NCBI RefSeq assembly: GCF_900096755.1
Contig: NZ_LT615227.1
Coordinates: forward strand, 1,393,822 to 1,457,821
Length of the DNA: 64,000 nt
Source of the DNA: Polynucleobacter necessarius
GTDB taxonomy: Bacteria; Pseudomonadota; Gammaproteobacteria; Burkholderiales; Burkholderiaceae
Direction of reading: 5' to 3'
A model generated the notes under the pieces. The model was given only the letters and a program-made list of their open reading frames with translations. It searched no databases and had not been told where the DNA came from. How positions within the stretch are numbered: the first letter of the stretch is position 1; each line of letters starts with the position of its first letter. This document shows, one piece after another, positions 62,588-64,000 of the stretch. A program made the translations under genes and the position numbers.

Positions 62588-63798
62588 TTAGATGATCCCT
62601 TTGTTACGCAATGCTTCAATAGTCTTGTCATCGAGCTTAAGTCGCTCATGCAAGATTTCATTTGTATGTTGGCCCAAGGTTGGTGGCGCCATGCGAACTT
62701 CTGTAGGGGTCTTTGAAAGGCGCATCGGGCTAGCTACCAACTTCATGTTTCCGGTAGTTGGGTGAGGAACATCAATCTGTACGCCGCGATGAATGACTTA
62801 CTCATTTTCAAAGACTTCTTTGAAGTTATTGATTGGGCCGCAAGGTACATTGGCTTTCTCAAGCATGGCAATCCATTCGCCCTTAGTCTTTTTGCGAGTC
62901 ATTTGCTCTAGCAAAGGGATGAGTTGCTTGCGATGCTCAACGCGCAGAGGATTTGATACATAGAGTGGGTTATCGGCTAAGTGAGCCTCGCCACCTGCAG
63001 TAACAAAATGTCTAAATTGACTGTCATTGCCTGCGCCCACAATCATCCAGCCATCCGAAGTGGGGAAGGTTTGATAGGGAACAATGATTGGGGAGGCATT
63101 GCCCCAGCGCTTAGGAACTTCACCTGAGGTGAGATAGGCACTGGAAACATTGGCCATTACCGCTACTTGCGTATCGAGGAACGACATATCAATGTATTGA
63201 CCCTCGCCAGTCTGGTCGCGATGAATGATCGCGGTGCTGGCATACATGCCGGTAAAGATGTCTGCGATGGCAACACCAGATTTTTGGGGGCTTGCGCCTT
63301 CGAAGTCATGGGCTTCACCGGTGACACTCATAAAACCACCCATACCCTGAATGATGAAGTCATATCCAGGGCGATGGGCATATGGGGTCCGGTTTGACCA
63401 AAGCCTGTAATGGAGCAATAGACCAAATCAGCTTTAACTTTCTTTAGGCTTTCATAGCCCAGCCCATATTTGGCTAGATCGCCGACTTTGTAGTTTTCAA
63501 TCACGACATCGGATTCTGCGGCTAGCTGGCGGATTAATTCCTGGCCCTCAGGCTTGGCGATATCAACCGTAATAGAGCGTTTATTGCGGTTAATGCAAAT
63601 AAAATAGGCAGATTCGTCGGTATCCTTGCCATTGGCGTCTTTTGCAAAAGGAGGCCCCCAGTGGCGGGTATCGTCTCCAACGCCTGGTCTCTCGACTTTA
63701 ATGACGTCCGCGCCTAAATCCGCTAGATTTTGTGCGCACCAAGGACCTGCCAGCACTCGGCTGAGGTCTAAAACACGAATATGACTTAAGGCTCCCAT
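62588..63798 (-). pseudogene. CaiB/BaiF family CoA-transferase, frameshift plus nonsense codon
   Basis: Family III CoA-transferase. First frame: VLDLSRVLAGPWCAQNLADLGADVIKVE, with DTRHWGPPF. After GFGQTGP a two-base gain near 63380 shifts to YAHRPGYDFIIQGMGGFMSVTGE. The second frame stops at TAA 62798 but the same frame continues with VIHRGVQIDVPHP to a natural TAA at 62588, so 62798 is an in-frame nonsense codon, probably from CAA. First gene of a minus-strand run with the MFS gene. Confidence 0.87.
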
Positions 63799-63877
63799 GC
63801 CCCAATTTTGGCATGGATGACAGGGGAATACCCGAAAATTTCGGCTTTGGGCTCAGACATGACTACAATTTGCGCGC

Positions 63878-64000
63878 ATGGCTACCCGTAAAACTTCCGA
63901 ATACAGCGAATCGTCGATTCAGGTCCTAAAAGGACTGGAACCAGTCCGTCAACGGCCTGGTATGTACACTCGCACCGATAACCCTTTGCATATCATTCAG
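63878..64000 (+). CDS. parE: DNA topoisomerase IV subunit B, 5' part
   Basis: First 41 residues. SSIQVLKGLEPVRQRPGMYT and NPLHIIQ are the GHKL ATPase start; TRTDNP after GMYT points to ParE rather than GyrB. A TACAAT box at 63864-63869 could be the -10 element. The gene runs off the window. Confidence 0.85.
   Translation, partial: MATRKTSEYSESSIQVLKGLEPVRQRPGMYTRTDNPLHIIQ

Overview
The window reads as a betaproteobacterial (Burkholderiales) chromosome, most like Polynucleobacter. The support is inference from gene order and protein similarity recalled from memory: pheS-pheT-ihfA-merR-tRNA-Pro, sucA-sucB-lpdA-zapE, a TPP-riboswitch thiC-thiO-thiS-thiG-thiE operon, and moderate GC. Its outstanding property is gene decay. 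About 23 of roughly 68 protein genes carry frameshifts, internal deletions, fusions or a nonsense codon, while translation, TCA-cycle and envelope genes stay open. The lesions are mixed: one-base changes in short homopolymers, perfect tandem duplications of 4, 5, 5, 11 and 20 bp, large internal deletions and a CAA/CAG-to-TAA type stop. Sequencing error could explain the first class but not the others. The pattern fits a recently host-restricted lineage such as the ciliate endosymbiont Polynucleobacter necessarius, though I cannot confirm the species.

Layout. 1-6.3 kb: 5' end of ETF-ubiquinone oxidoreductase (minus), scoA-scoB, a CDF metal exporter running into a broken alpha/beta hydrolase, relA, tRNA-Val. 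6.4-14 kb: translation block thrS-infC-rpmI-rplT-pheS-pheT-ihfA-merR, tRNA-Pro. 14-16 kb: broken thioesterase, H-NS-like gene behind an AT-rich palindromic leader, broken HTH/receiver regulator. 16-27.5 kb: sucA-sucB-lpdA-zapE-PHP phosphatase-trpS, broken methyltransferase, dapA-bamC. 27.5-40 kb: small lipoprotein, ribosomal oxygenase, broken slyD, cysE, trmJ, suhB, lpxH-ppiB-TPR lipoprotein, cysS-glycosylase-accA-tilS, lysC, tRNA-Ser. 40-54 kb is the accessory, heavily decayed part: a dead citryl-CoA lyase/SDR/SDR operon with a truncated Bug receptor, a dead envelope-stress cluster (DUF883, yqjE, yqjK), a broken fadD, and a chimera of an outer-membrane transporter gene with an IlvD/Edd dehydratase, with apt and trhP intact among them. 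54-61.6 kb: thiamin biosynthesis, where thiC, thiO, thiD and a neighbouring Nudix gene are broken but thiS, thiG, thiE and the riboswitch look intact. 61.7-64 kb: two inverted DnaA-box sequences, tRNA-Arg, dead MFS and CaiB/BaiF genes, and the start of parE.

Functional reading. Core machinery is kept: protein synthesis (four aminoacyl-tRNA synthetases, IF-3, L35, L20, five tRNAs), the 2-oxoglutarate dehydrogenase complex, lipid A and fatty acid synthesis, lysine-pathway entry, outer-membrane assembly. What is being lost is catabolic breadth, cofactor autonomy (thiamin) and stress or regulatory accessories. No IS element, prophage, CRISPR array or rRNA operon was seen.
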